From the NCBI GenBank assembly GCA_036937835.1, contig CM072861.1, positions 18,466,001 through 18,530,000 on the forward strand: DNA of 64,000 nucleotides, read 5' to 3'. The position numbers and the translations under genes were made by a program. This DNA is from Pampus argenteus (Eukaryota > Chordata > Actinopteri > Scombriformes > Stromateidae). Of this stretch, positions 13,361 to 23,638 are shown one piece after another. The first letter of the stretch is position 1, and each line of letters starts with the position of its first letter. A model generated the notes under the pieces. The model did not search any database. It was not told where the DNA came from and saw only the letters and a list, made by a program, of their open reading frames with translations.

Positions 13361-13569
13361 GGCGCAATCAATTGTATTTATCGCCTGGGGACATTTCTTC
13401 TTCACCGATATGGCGAATAGTAAACGTTAAATCTCGAGCCCCTCTCGCACAGTCACTTCTGATGTCAAATGTTCCCAACAGACAGCACGTGGTTCTTGTT
13501 TTAGAGGAGCATCTGTACTGTTGTTTTGTTTTTGTGTGGTTTGTTCCTCCAAACCAACAGAAGGACTGA
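13361..13569 (+). pseudogene. Coding-like open frame, unrecognised (possible exon or transposon fragment)
   Basis: Seen: a frame open from just after a TAA (13358-13360) to a TGA at 13567-13569. The peptide has a balanced, non-repetitive composition (for example WRIVNVKSRAPLAQSLL and LVLEEHLYCCFVFVWFVPP), unlike the THTHTH/VCVCVC frames produced by microsatellites. The hydrophobic stretch near the end is too short and too near the stop to be called a membrane segment confidently. It lies 250 bp before the Cys-rich terminal-exon candidate and may belong to the same decayed element. I do not recognise a family. Confidence 0.15.
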
Positions 13570-13812
13570 CATGTACGGTACATGTCCTGCTACAGGGGGT
13601 TTGCTCTGGGTTGTTGTACGTCTGTTACGAGAGTACGTTTGTGATGAGGTTACATGAGAGTAGATGAGATTTAATTTAATGTCATGCTGCTTAACAAGCC
13701 AGGTGGAGGCGAAACGTCCTGATGTCTTCATGACATCAGAATCGACTAATAGAAGAGTAGAAAACTCTTATCTTCCATTTTCTCTCCTTGCTGCCATATT
13801 TTCCTTCTTTAG

Positions 13813-14001
13813 TTGTGCAAGTGTATATTCATGCGATCGTATCTCAATAGCTGCCGGCGATGCAAAGGTCTGTTCAAGTTCAAGTTCTTTAGTACACAGG
13901 AGCGAAAATATTGTTCTTCACAGTGCGACATATGTGACAGTCGAGACGCTACTAAAAGTCACAAAGAATCACATGTAAAACGAAGAAAAACAAATGTTTA
14001 A
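13813..14001 (+). CDS. Candidate 3'-terminal exon with Cys-rich tail (unrecognised)
   Basis: Seen: a pyrimidine-rich tract ending in ttctttag (13812) precedes an open frame of 62 codons ending in TAA at 13999-14001. The peptide has paired cysteines (CKC near the start, CRRC, then CSSQCDIC) followed by SHKESHVKRRK, a spacing that suggests a small zinc-binding tail, though I cannot match it to a named finger. Two AATAAA hexamers follow at 14022-14027 and 14035-14040. Together this resembles a terminal exon of a host gene or of an old transposon. Another coding-like frame lies just upstream (13361-13569), but no confident donor connects the two. Chance ORF or transposon remnant remain real alternatives. 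Confidence 0.25.
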   Translation: MCKCIFMRSYLNSCRRCKGLFKFKFFSTQERKYCSSQCDICDSRDATKSHKESHVKRRKTNV

Positions 14002-14145
14002 TAATCACTAAAGACAGATGTAATAAAAGTTATTAATAAAAGTATAGCTCAAGCTCCCACTGTGAACCCCCAGTAACAGTCTGGGATCAACTCCAAATGT
14101 TCTATTGTTTTCTTTTTCTCTGGTTTTGTGGCTCTCTCATTAAGC

Positions 14146-14148
<3 letters not shown>

Positions 14149-14177
<29 letters not shown>
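14149..14177. repeat. (GT)n microsatellite
   Basis: Uninterrupted GT run of about 14 units just downstream of the Cys-rich terminal-exon candidate. Confidence 0.95.
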
Positions 14178-14179
<2 letters not shown>

Positions 14180-15928
14180 GCTTCATGCACGGCAGCAGTC
14201 TGCGTGAATCTCACTTGTGAGACTCGGTGTCTCAGTCACATGCTGAAATGGGATGTAAATTTATGAATAGTTTGTGTTGAATAGCTGGCAGTACATTCGG
14301 AAGAGAGATTTCTTGTTTTCGTTGGAGCGTCGCACTGACCCCTGTTCCACTCCCACAGCCTCGGCCCCCTTCCGTGACTTTCACCCGTGCACATGTGACC
14401 CACAGTTTGTTGGTTGCTGTTATCAATAATAGCATAAGACTTTTTAGACGAGAAGATGCTTGACCTTTTTGAAAAGAATTTCTTTACAAAACAACACATA
14501 TTTTAACTGAGTTTATAAAATAGCTTCTCTGGAATCGAGAGATTAAATCTTTGCTGCTTGCTCAATAATCTCTGCTGGTATAAAGGGCTCTGATATGGCC
14601 TTTGAAGGTTATTAACTAGTCCTGTGCCTTAAAGATATGACTTCATTACAGGATGACAAAGGCAGGTTGAGCCTGAGGGTCTGACGGGTGTTTGAAGGCT
14701 CTCCGGGGGTTAAGCTTCGTTTTCAACGAGTGCCCACATGTTTTGAAATACAGGGTTTTACAGTCTTCCTGCCCCCTGCCATCTTATTCCTGTCCAGCTG
14801 ATCTGACATCTTTGGCCACACACACAAACAAACCCACAAAGTGTTAACTCACGCCGTCTTGCTGAATGGGTATAAATCTAGGCTTATTGTTATCTGGATG
14901 CTCATTTCCTGCATCACACACCTCACTGCCCTGCTCTTAAACACACACACTCACCCACACTCACAGCAAGCCCAGGGGTTGGAGGGTGGGAGATTAAGAA
15001 GCTAGTCATAGAGGTTAAAGGGTTACAAAGTTCCTGCCTCCCAATGATTCCAGGTCAGTATGGTGTGTGACTGTGCGCAGCCTTGCATGTGTGTTAAAGG
15101 TGGACAAAGCGGGGCCTGTGTACTCAAGTGTGCAGCTGCGAAGGGCCACAGCGTGTTGATGAGGTCTTAATCAGAGCGCTTACAGCTGGGGTTAAAAGGT
15201 CGTCGGGTGACGCTAGGTTTTGATTGGGCCTCTGGGAACCTGACGGAGCCAGAGGGCATGAAGGCAGGGTGGCAGCGGAGGGCCACAGCAACGTGACACA
15301 ACTGATTTCTCTCGGTCAGCGCACCCAGCATGTTTTTTTTGTTTTTTTTCTTTCACATGAGCAGGAATACAATCACACACACACACACGTTTGATTGTCC
15401 ACCACACACAGACAATAGCCAGAGGTTTGTTACTATAAGGCAGGAAGAGCCTACTGTGTGGCTAAACCAGCTCTTGCTCTCCAGCCAACACGTCTTCAAC
15501 CTTTAAAACCTTTAAACCACAGACTGATTCATATATTAGTCCTCTCCCAGTCAGTACACTACAAAGTCAGTTTGAGCAATATAAAAGCTGTCAATCAGTT
15601 GAATGTGTTATTATAAATGAAAGAATAAAGACAGTAACACTTTATAGGACTTTTATAGGGAGTCCCTCTCCTTACTGCATATCGCTTGATGTCAGGCCAA
15701 GTGTCTGGAAGCAAGGATGACTCACATGGCTGTGAAGGAGTGAAAGATTTGTGTACGGGTGTTGTGTGTTGTGTGTGTGTGTGTGTCATGGTCACACTTT
15801 TTTTTTCATGGAAATTTGGAGCACTGCTTTCTTGATTGATTTGTTTTCATTAGTGTTCAAAAGTGCAAGAACATCACCCTGCGGGCCGCTGAAAAGGTGA
15901 TTAGTGACTGCAACTTTTTTTTTTCCAG

Positions 15929-16085
15929 CGTGTTTCCGAGAAAGACAAATGAGGCGGTTTTTGACCAGACTACTGTATGTACGCCGTCCGAAGCAGTAGA
16001 AAATGTTGGCAACGTGCCACTAGTAGTCGGAGAAAATACTGACCGTGACATAAACCACTATATTAAGAAAATAAAAAGCAGCTAA
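15929..16085 (+). CDS. Candidate terminal exon of unknown gene (coding-like frame ending KKIKSS-stop)
   Basis: Seen: a T-rich tract ending in ttttccag (15928) precedes a frame reading VFPRKTNEAVF and onward to IKKIKSS and a TAA. The same frame also stays open upstream through the T tract to about 15830 (KCKNITLRAAEKVISDC), so the acceptor may be coincidental and the frame could be one ~80-codon remnant. Composition is mixed and protein-like. No AATAAA follows closely after the stop; one overlaps the last codons. I cannot name a family. Confidence 0.18.
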
Positions 16086-17409
16086 TACGGTAAAAAACAG
16101 TTTCCAAGGGACAAAAGATGGACTGTTGTGGGTTCAGAATCCTCTTCGTTTTTTTTAAAAGTGCAATTTTACTTGTTTATGTGAAAGGCAAATATACTAA
16201 TTAGAAGTTACAATAATATTGTAAAAAAAACTGACCATTTTATCCCAGCACACAGAGGTAGGAGGGGACCTGGAACTTTTGCATCAGTGACTGGAGGCCC
16301 AGTTTGGTAAACTGTGGTCAGACTTTTAGTGGACATGCCTCTGTGATGGGCTAATGCTCTTGTCTAGTTTCAAAGAAGACATTCCCCACTATTTGCTAAG
16401 CCCTTAAATGTTAGCAAAGATAACTATAAAGTGAAATATGAAAGAGGAAAAGGTGAGGGAGAGGTCAGTGCAGAGCGGCTCCTGTATGCTGACTGGTTCT
16501 CCTCCGTCCAACTGACTTTCATGGGAGGGACAGCTGCAGTCAAAGCCAATCCGTTTTCTTGAGACCCAGTGAGTGTAACATCTACTTATGTTCTGAATAA
16601 ATACATGCTCATATACCTTTCATATAGAGACATACCCAAATCCTGTCATATATATATCATGTACATCCAGTTTAACATCCAGTATTAGACCCACATCACG
16701 TTCCTGGTGATGCTGAACATCTGTCTCGTCTCAGGAGGCAGATGCTTTGCAGCTGAAAATTAAAGACCTTCTTTTTTTTTTTTGTGCAAGAGGAAACATA
16801 GTAGAGTGATAATTTGATGTTTGCATGCTCTTGTTTGTTCAAGACTGCTCCGAAGTGTTGTCAATGAATCTCTGAAGGGCTGGCAGTGTGGCAGGAGCGG
16901 ATGAAGACACATGGGTCCGACTGGACTGTCGAGAGAGATGCATCCTGCGTTCAGCCGCTCCGGCAAACATCTTTTACTTTAATGTATTCAGCTGTTGAAA
17001 CTATGGATTCTTCACATAGCTTCTCTGTACTCCTTCCATGGTTTCCCATGACTCAGTAGTTATAATTATTTGGTATTCTTTGCAAGTTCTCTCTCTTGTA
17101 CACCGTTTCTGTTGCTTTGTCAAATGATGAGGAGCCTTGCCCACGATTTATTTTTGCAGACAGATACAGGATCAACTAACAAGTTAGATTTTTCACTGCT
17201 GTTCCGTGCGGGTAATCAACTGCCAGGCTCTTCCTGTTTTGATAATTGTTGTCTTCTGTTGTGTCTGTGATATTCCTCTGATTTTTCTTTGCACATCTTG
17301 TATTTTGTTTATGTTTTGTGATACACAAATCAAGAGCTTGGCAGCTTTTTGAGGGTGTCAGTCATCATCCACTTGAATGCAGGAATGTTGTTGGAATGTT
17401 GTCCCAGTG

Positions 17410-17411
<2 letters not shown>

Positions 17412-17442
<31 letters not shown>
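17412..17442. repeat. (CA)n microsatellite
   Basis: Uninterrupted CA run of about 15 units. Confidence 0.95.
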
Positions 17443-17444
<2 letters not shown>

Positions 17445-19945
17445 TGCTCAGACACACTCTCACACATGCAGACATGAGTGGCTAAAGCACTGTAATCAAA
17501 GCCACATTGCTTCATGTCATACTTGCATAATCTTTCTCTCCAGAGAATTGGTTGCAGTACTTGGATGCCATGTGAAATGCCACATTTATTATTGCAACAT
17601 GCGACTTTAAAACCCTTTTGCAGTGCAGTAAAATATATATTATGTATAATATGGTATGCTGTGTGATATGGAAAATTGTAAACAGAGTTAGTATATATGC
17701 CAGTCACACAGTTGTGTTAGATCAGCCGTTGAGGTAAAATCAATGAATCCACTTCTAACACCATTACATTTGTCTTGGAGAAGTTTGGTACCACGTATGT
17801 ATTACAGTGTACTTCAGTCTCCTGTGGGTTGATGTGAAAGCTGCAGTATGTGGCACTTGAAGCTTTGGGCCATGTAGGCCATCCTGGTTTGAACTGCATG
17901 GTGTATCTACAGGGAGATTAGTGGCCTTCCGCCCACTCAGTGGCCTCTGTTAGTATTAGGACTTAGCATTGTCTCAACAGACGGGTGAACTGCTTTCCCA
18001 AACAGCTCTTTTATTCAGCCTCAGTAACTGGGTGACCCACAAAGGGAGGCATGTGGGAAAAATGGAAACCATGACATAATCATCCTGATGACTCACTTGT
18101 TAAATAAACGCCATTGGCCAGCAGCGTATGATCAGAGATTAAGTAGAACATTATATTTATCACTGATTAATCGATAATTGATGCATGCTGTGTTGGAAAG
18201 TGCTGAAAAGTCCTTGAACAAGAGCATGTGTAACCTCTGCTCGGCTCCGAGATGAAAGACAGACCTCCCTTTAGTGTTTTGGTTCTGTATCATTTTTGTT
18301 TTTTCAGGAGGCGTAAAAGCCAATGAAAGATCTCGATCTAGTCTGCTCCATAAAGGAACGGGTGATGGAAGAGGCTGGGCCTGGGTCTTCCCTGCCGGGG
18401 GTTGCCAGATGTGTGACCCGACCCATCGCTCTGCGATAAGAGCGACAGCTGACTCTCAGCTAGGAGCATATGTGAACTCCATGTTGATGCATGCAGTCTG
18501 CGCAGGAACAAAGACAAAAAAAAAAAAAAAAAAGATGAGTGCAGGAGGAGACAATGGTGGAAATATGGAACGATAAGATGCGCAAAATGACAAATAGACA
18601 ATTCAGAGAGAAAGCATAAGGAAACAAAGCTTCTGTTATTCATCTGCAGTTCACGTGTGCAGCGTTGTTTCACTGAAAGCAGAGCGGGTCCTTAAGGCAT
18701 ATACAACCAGCCGCTTACTCGACAGTAAAGTTTCATCCCTCTTTCAATCACTAACAGGTTGTGTAATAAAACCAACGTGTTTCACAGAGACTCCTTCATT
18801 CAGTCTTTCCGCATTCACCCCCCACGTCCCCTTCTCTGTGTAATTATCTTACTAACTATGAGTCAGACTGCACAGGTTCACAAATTTGTACCACGCTTAC
18901 AGCGGACAGGAAAGGCGATAGCGATTTATTAGCCGAGTTTGTATTTTAATAGACTGCAGACGCTACATGACACAGATGCTTGCTCCCATTGGCAGAGAGC
19001 TTTTTTTCTCAGACTCCCATTGGCTGTGCCAGAGATGCAATCGGGGGCCAGTATCTCTGTGATCTGTTCAGCATCAGACCCCCTGTTGCACAGAGAGCCT
19101 GGATGCTGCAGAATAACAACGGGTCACATATTGATCCGTGTTGTTTTAGCCCTCTGGGGAGAAGGAAGAGAGGTGATAAGGATCTCTGTGGGGTTTTAGG
19201 CCAGGTTCCTATTGTTAAATAGATCAGTGTTTGTATGTTTGTATGTGTTGTTTTTGTCTGAAAAGCTAAGAGATTGAGAGGCACAGGCATCCACCGCTGC
19301 ATTAATTCACTGCGTGGAGATTTAGGGCTGCTTCGGTGATGATGTTTGACCTTCAGTAAATGACAACATGGTTTAAGGGAATTATTTTGTACGATCAGTG
19401 AAGCTTGTGCGAGTGTGAAAGGAGTAAAGAAAGAGAAAAGAGAAGGAGCACCAGCATGAAGAAACTGTGTCGATAAAACTCAAGTGAAACTTTTAAATCA
19501 CAATCAGTGTACGAGCAGATTCATCCAAGTAATATTACTGTAAATATACATCGAACACACGTTCCTGGAGTATCAGATATGGCAGAGAACGAGCCCAGAA
19601 ATATGTCTTCATTTACTATGAGATTTAATAATGATTATGAGTTACAGTCAGTGGATCAAGCATGCAGGCCTGCAGTCGCCACAGGCCCCTCCACCACCAC
19701 AGGGCTCCTGTACAGAATATCGCTTTTCATCTTATCTCCCACGAAAGTAATCCATTATCCCTCGATTTACCGCTGCGTCCAACAAAATGATTTATCCAGT
19801 GACACCAAAACAATAATTTCTAAATCACGTTACAACACATAACCAATCTGATCCCCTCCCAGGCCCGACTGAGGTGTTCAGAGAGGCGAAGGAGAGCCTG
19901 CAGAAGAACAGGCCTCTTCAGTTACAGTTCTGATAGATGGAGAGG

Positions 19946-19994
19946 GTGTGTGTGCGTGTGTGTGTGTGTGTGCGCGTGTGTGTGTGTGTGTGTG
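19946..19994. repeat. (GT)n microsatellite with GC interruptions
   Basis: GT run broken twice by CG steps (tgtgcgtgtg, tgcgcgtg). Alternating purine-pyrimidine throughout. Confidence 0.95.
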
Positions 19995-20142
19995 AAGCCA
20001 GGCACTCCAGAGCCTCTCTGTAAAGTAGCTGTAATGAGAACAGCATGGTTCAGGCAGCGTAGAGGGAGAGCAAGATGAAAACCAAAATACTGAGCTGACC
20101 TGCTAGTTATCAGCCGCTCTTTACAAGGACACACACTGAGTA

Positions 20143-20295
20143 GACTAAACAATTAGTCAAGCAATTGATTAACTGGACTGATTTTGATCACTCATTCAGT
20201 CACTTGTTAAATAAGTGGATCTGCCAGACATTGTCCAGATACAGCTTCTGCAATGTGAACATTTGGCTGCTTTTCTCTGCTCCGTATGATTTTAG
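20143..20295 (-). mobile_element. Partial second copy of the TIR element, reversed
   Basis: Contains gactaaacaattagtcaag, cagtcacttgttaa, and cttctgcaatgtgaacattt followed by ggctgcttttctctgctcc. Read on the minus strand this aligns by eye with the right half of the element at 3771-4046, from gacaaaagtaaaaccgc through tcacatttt to ggcttgaaaatgatg, with many mismatches. Only one end is recognisable. Confidence 0.45.
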
Positions 20296-21773
20296 TAACC
20301 TAGAGATTTAGTAACCTAAATGTAATAATCCATATCAATTTGTAGATTACACATGATTACCCACTTTATGATGACGTATTAATTGCTCATTGAAATTTAA
20401 ATCTTGATCCTGATTTACTTGAAAAATAATACTTCTACTACTTAACATTATCTTCTCATATTGATATAAAAAAAACACCACATAAAAGGCAGGATCATCT
20501 ATTTTCTCCAGTGTTGTGACTCTAACTTGTCTTCTATCTTCAGAGATCCATTAGTTTGTGTGTGTGTGTGCATTTGTGTGTGTGAAATTAACACTCCAAA
20601 CCGCGGTGATCCCAGTGGAAATATGGATGTACATGCAAGTTTTGTAGGGCACAGAGAGATAACAAGATTTAAGACTTTCATCGGCTCATGGGATGTGCCT
20701 ATAAAATCGGATTCATTGCATCAGATGAGGTGCATTAAACATGATACTTGTTTTTACTCTGAACACTTAAACTCTCTGAACTTCTTTTATATACACATGT
20801 TTTCATTGTGTGTCTCATGTCCTCAGCTGCATACAAGGTGTGCGTGTGCATGCCAGTATCTGTTGTTCTGGGTCAGACTGGTATTGTATTAAGATGATCT
20901 ATCTGCTCATATATGCTCTTGTCAGATTTGTGTAGTGTTGTAACAACTTTGCGTCCTGGAATATGTTTTATCTGTATATCTGTGCTCCCTCAGAAGCCTT
21001 TTAACCTCTCTTTCCCTGTCCACATGCACCGTGGAGAGGATGCTTCAGGCTTTGGGCCTCCGTATAACGTTTTGAAGTTAAAATGGTAACTGCAGATCTC
21101 AGTTGATCCTCATTGATCCAGATCCTGAACTGTAAAAAGCTATAAAGATTCTGACTTTGATGAGCTGCGCTGAAATAATCTGACTTTGATGAACTCAACT
21201 GTGGTAATCTAACTTTAATGAGTGTCAGAGGCACTCCTGTTCATTCAAGAAGAAGACAGACAGGAACATTGGAAGTAAGGTATGGAGAATTATCCTTCAC
21301 TGGATGGATGAAGGATAAAGGAGAAATTCATATGGTGAGTCAAAGTGAAAGTGAGGGATGAAAGAGGAACAGTGTGGAGGCAGAGATGAATGGACAAAGA
21401 CGGGGAATAGAAGAGAGAGAGAGAGAGAGTAGTGTCTGTGATGTCCAGGCCAGTCTCAGGCTCTAATCTCTAACTTTACTGTTTCTGTGTGTGGGTGGCC
21501 TTTTTATAAAATCTGTTTTTATGTGTCAGGCTTGAGTTGTTGAGGGTGAAGAACAATGGTCAGTCAGTCCTGAAGTGGATATTGATTGGCTGTCATTGTG
21601 CTTGGGATGGTTTAGCATAAGCTGATTGGCTCCCATTGTAGCCAATGGAGCGCTGAGGAGACGTGAAAATGTGAGAGTTGTTGATAAATGTAGAGTCATA
21701 AGTCTTCTTTGTAAAGAGTTTAAGCTCAAGTTTATCCTACGGCATTAATGCAAAACACCCAGTCACAAGTGCT

Positions 21774-21830
21774 GCCATAGCTAACGTTAGCAGCCATAGC
21801 TAACGTTAGCAGCCATAGCTAACGTTAGCA
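21774..21830. repeat. Three perfect 19-bp tandem repeats, each carrying a 12-bp palindrome
   Basis: Unit GCCATAGCTAACGTTAGCA occurs three times head to tail without a mismatch, and a fourth degenerate piece (gcgaaaacgttagcaa) follows. Each unit contains the perfect palindrome GCTAACGTTAGC. Perfect identity suggests a recent expansion. It sits directly before the two short coding-like frames at 21844-22077 and 22146-22415. Confidence 0.9.
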
Positions 21831-21843
21831 GCGAAAACGTTAG

Positions 21844-22415
21844 CAATTTACGAAACTCGAGGAGGCTGAAAATTGTTCTTGCCAAGTGGATAGCAATGAA
21901 CTGCAGGTCGATAAACATAGAGGAAGACGAGGGTCCAATGACCCATCATACAAGCCACCCTGTAGGACTAGAGCGACGACCAAAATCAGCAAGATCGACG
22001 ATGGTGAAAAGAAAAACAATCTTGAGATTTTGGTGGAGGATTCGCCCAACTTTGTTGATATAACCAGAGATCACTAGATCCCAGCTGGCAACCACAGATA
22101 CTAGGGGGTGGCTGAACACTTGAACCTCAAGTCATTTGCACTGATTTGCACTCACAGTCTGCCTCGATAGCAGTGGTTTTGCTGGCGTACCAGGAAAGTG
22201 CCGCAAGATTTCATTTTCATTTAAGTTCAGACAAAGCCATGCAAGTACCACAGAATTTAACCAACAACAAGTTGCACTTAGAAAAAAGAGCGAGCAACTT
22301 ATACAAAATGTACCGACCTGGTGGAGTTCAACACTCAGAAATTTGGTCTCACGTCTCCTGTGCAACCGAGAGGCTGTCCAGGCTACATTGGACCAACAGA
22401 ACAACCATAGATTGA
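21844..22415 (+). pseudogene. Two adjacent coding-like frames, unrecognised (possible transposon remnant)
   Basis: Frame one runs from just after a TAG (21841-21843) to a TAG at about 22077 and reads KLEEAENCSCQVDSNEL then a basic part RGRRGSND and KISKIDDGEKK. Frame two (22146-22415, shifted) reads YQESAARFHFHLSSDKA and NKLHLEKRASNLYKMYRPGG. Both are non-repetitive and charged, but I know no matching family and there is no start-codon or splice evidence that joins them. Position right behind the palindromic tandem repeat suggests a mobile element, weakly. Confidence 0.15.
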
Positions 22416-23404
22416 CCAACCGAAGCTGTGAAACTGTGAGTGGGTGAAACTGCAGAGGCTTATGTTATGTTTTATTTTATTTATATTTTATAATTGTTTG
22501 GAGATTGACAAAAGTTTGATAACTAAAGGTTGCAGGCATCACTTGCGACTTGTCTCAAATCCAGCAGAATGTAAATGACTACGACTATCTATTAAAAACA
22601 ATAAATTCATTTATAATGCCACGTTTTTGTTTGTTTTTTTCAATCTTTTTGAGATCTGCCACAATATGTAATGCATTTAAATAATACCTCAAGTTGAGGG
22701 CTTTTCTCAACAATTTTAGATTTTCAATTAATCTCTCTGTCTTGCCAGCACTAGTGATTTGTCTTCTCCACCACATCTGTCAGTAGATTTTACTCCAACC
22801 AACTCTGTCACTGTGAGGCCAGAGTTTGGGATGGAGCAGTTGTTAAAGTGTCATTTAAGGTTTTAATACTGGGTGGTTTTTGTGCGTAAAGTGTTTGTTT
22901 ATGACAGAAGTTTCATCCAAACAATGGATATATGGCTTCATCATGTCACTGTGCAATCCTAATGAATTAAAGCTTAATGTTAAATGCAGCTTCTTACCTG
23001 CTCAGCTGCCAAAAGGCTCCCCCTTGTGTCTGAATCCATTTAAATGAGGGTGACCCTGAACAATTTTAGAGTTTCAGATTCAATACTTTATGCCGTTTGG
23101 CCTCAAATTTAATGTATAGTTCTTTAACAAGTTTGCTTGACATTTAAGATGTGAAAACATGTGAAAGCAACACTATTATCTTGTCTGAACAAACCAGACT
23201 CTCGGTTCTCATCAGAAATAGCAGCAGGTGGAGCAAAACAGTCTGTGTTCTCTGACTCTGTACCTTTTTTGTATTAAAAAGTTCTACACAAATAAAAGTT
23301 ATCATTATTACTATTATTCATTTATAGAAATGCTGTCATCTTTAATCTCTCATGCTTGCATACATATGCTCTTATACATTGGTTTAAGTTTTGGACATGT
23401 GTTC

Positions 23405-23605
23405 GGTGCTCACTTCTTCAAAAGACTACTTGAGGGTTAAGACTTGATTTTTGGGGTTAAGTGTATAATTGGTTGTAAGTTAAGGCTAGAGCTAGGGTTG
23501 GGGTTAGGCATGTGGCTGTGATGGTTAGGGTTAGGGTTCAGGGCTGGGGAATGCAGTCCAATGTCAATGATGATCTTTACAAGCATATAAGTATAAAGAA
23601 GTGCA

Positions 23606-23636
<31 letters not shown>

Positions 23637-23638
23637 GA
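23405..23638 (+). repeat. Microsatellite-linked repeat with telomere-like gggtta units, copy 1
   Basis: Begins gctcacttcttcaaaagact and cttgagggtta, passes through gatggttagggttagggttc and ggggaatgcagt, and ends in a (GT)n array at 23606-23637. The copy at 41520-41700 shares ctcacttcttcaa, cgagggttg and aggaaatgcgt before its own (GT)n. The gggtta units belong to this repeat and need no telomeric explanation. Confidence 0.6.

Larger units (their letters stand above)
16086..21773. other. Non-coding stretch
   Basis: No exon supported. Holds microsatellites at 17412 and 19946, a poly(A) run at about 18516-18534, a short (GT)n pair at about 20554-20583, a GAGA run at 21415-21429 and the reversed TIR-element copy at 20143. 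Confidence 0.6.

Noticed and set aside
23470..23545. Interstitial telomere-like ggttagggttaggg
   Set aside because: Only two or three units, and explained by the microsatellite-linked repeat that also occurs at 41520-41700.
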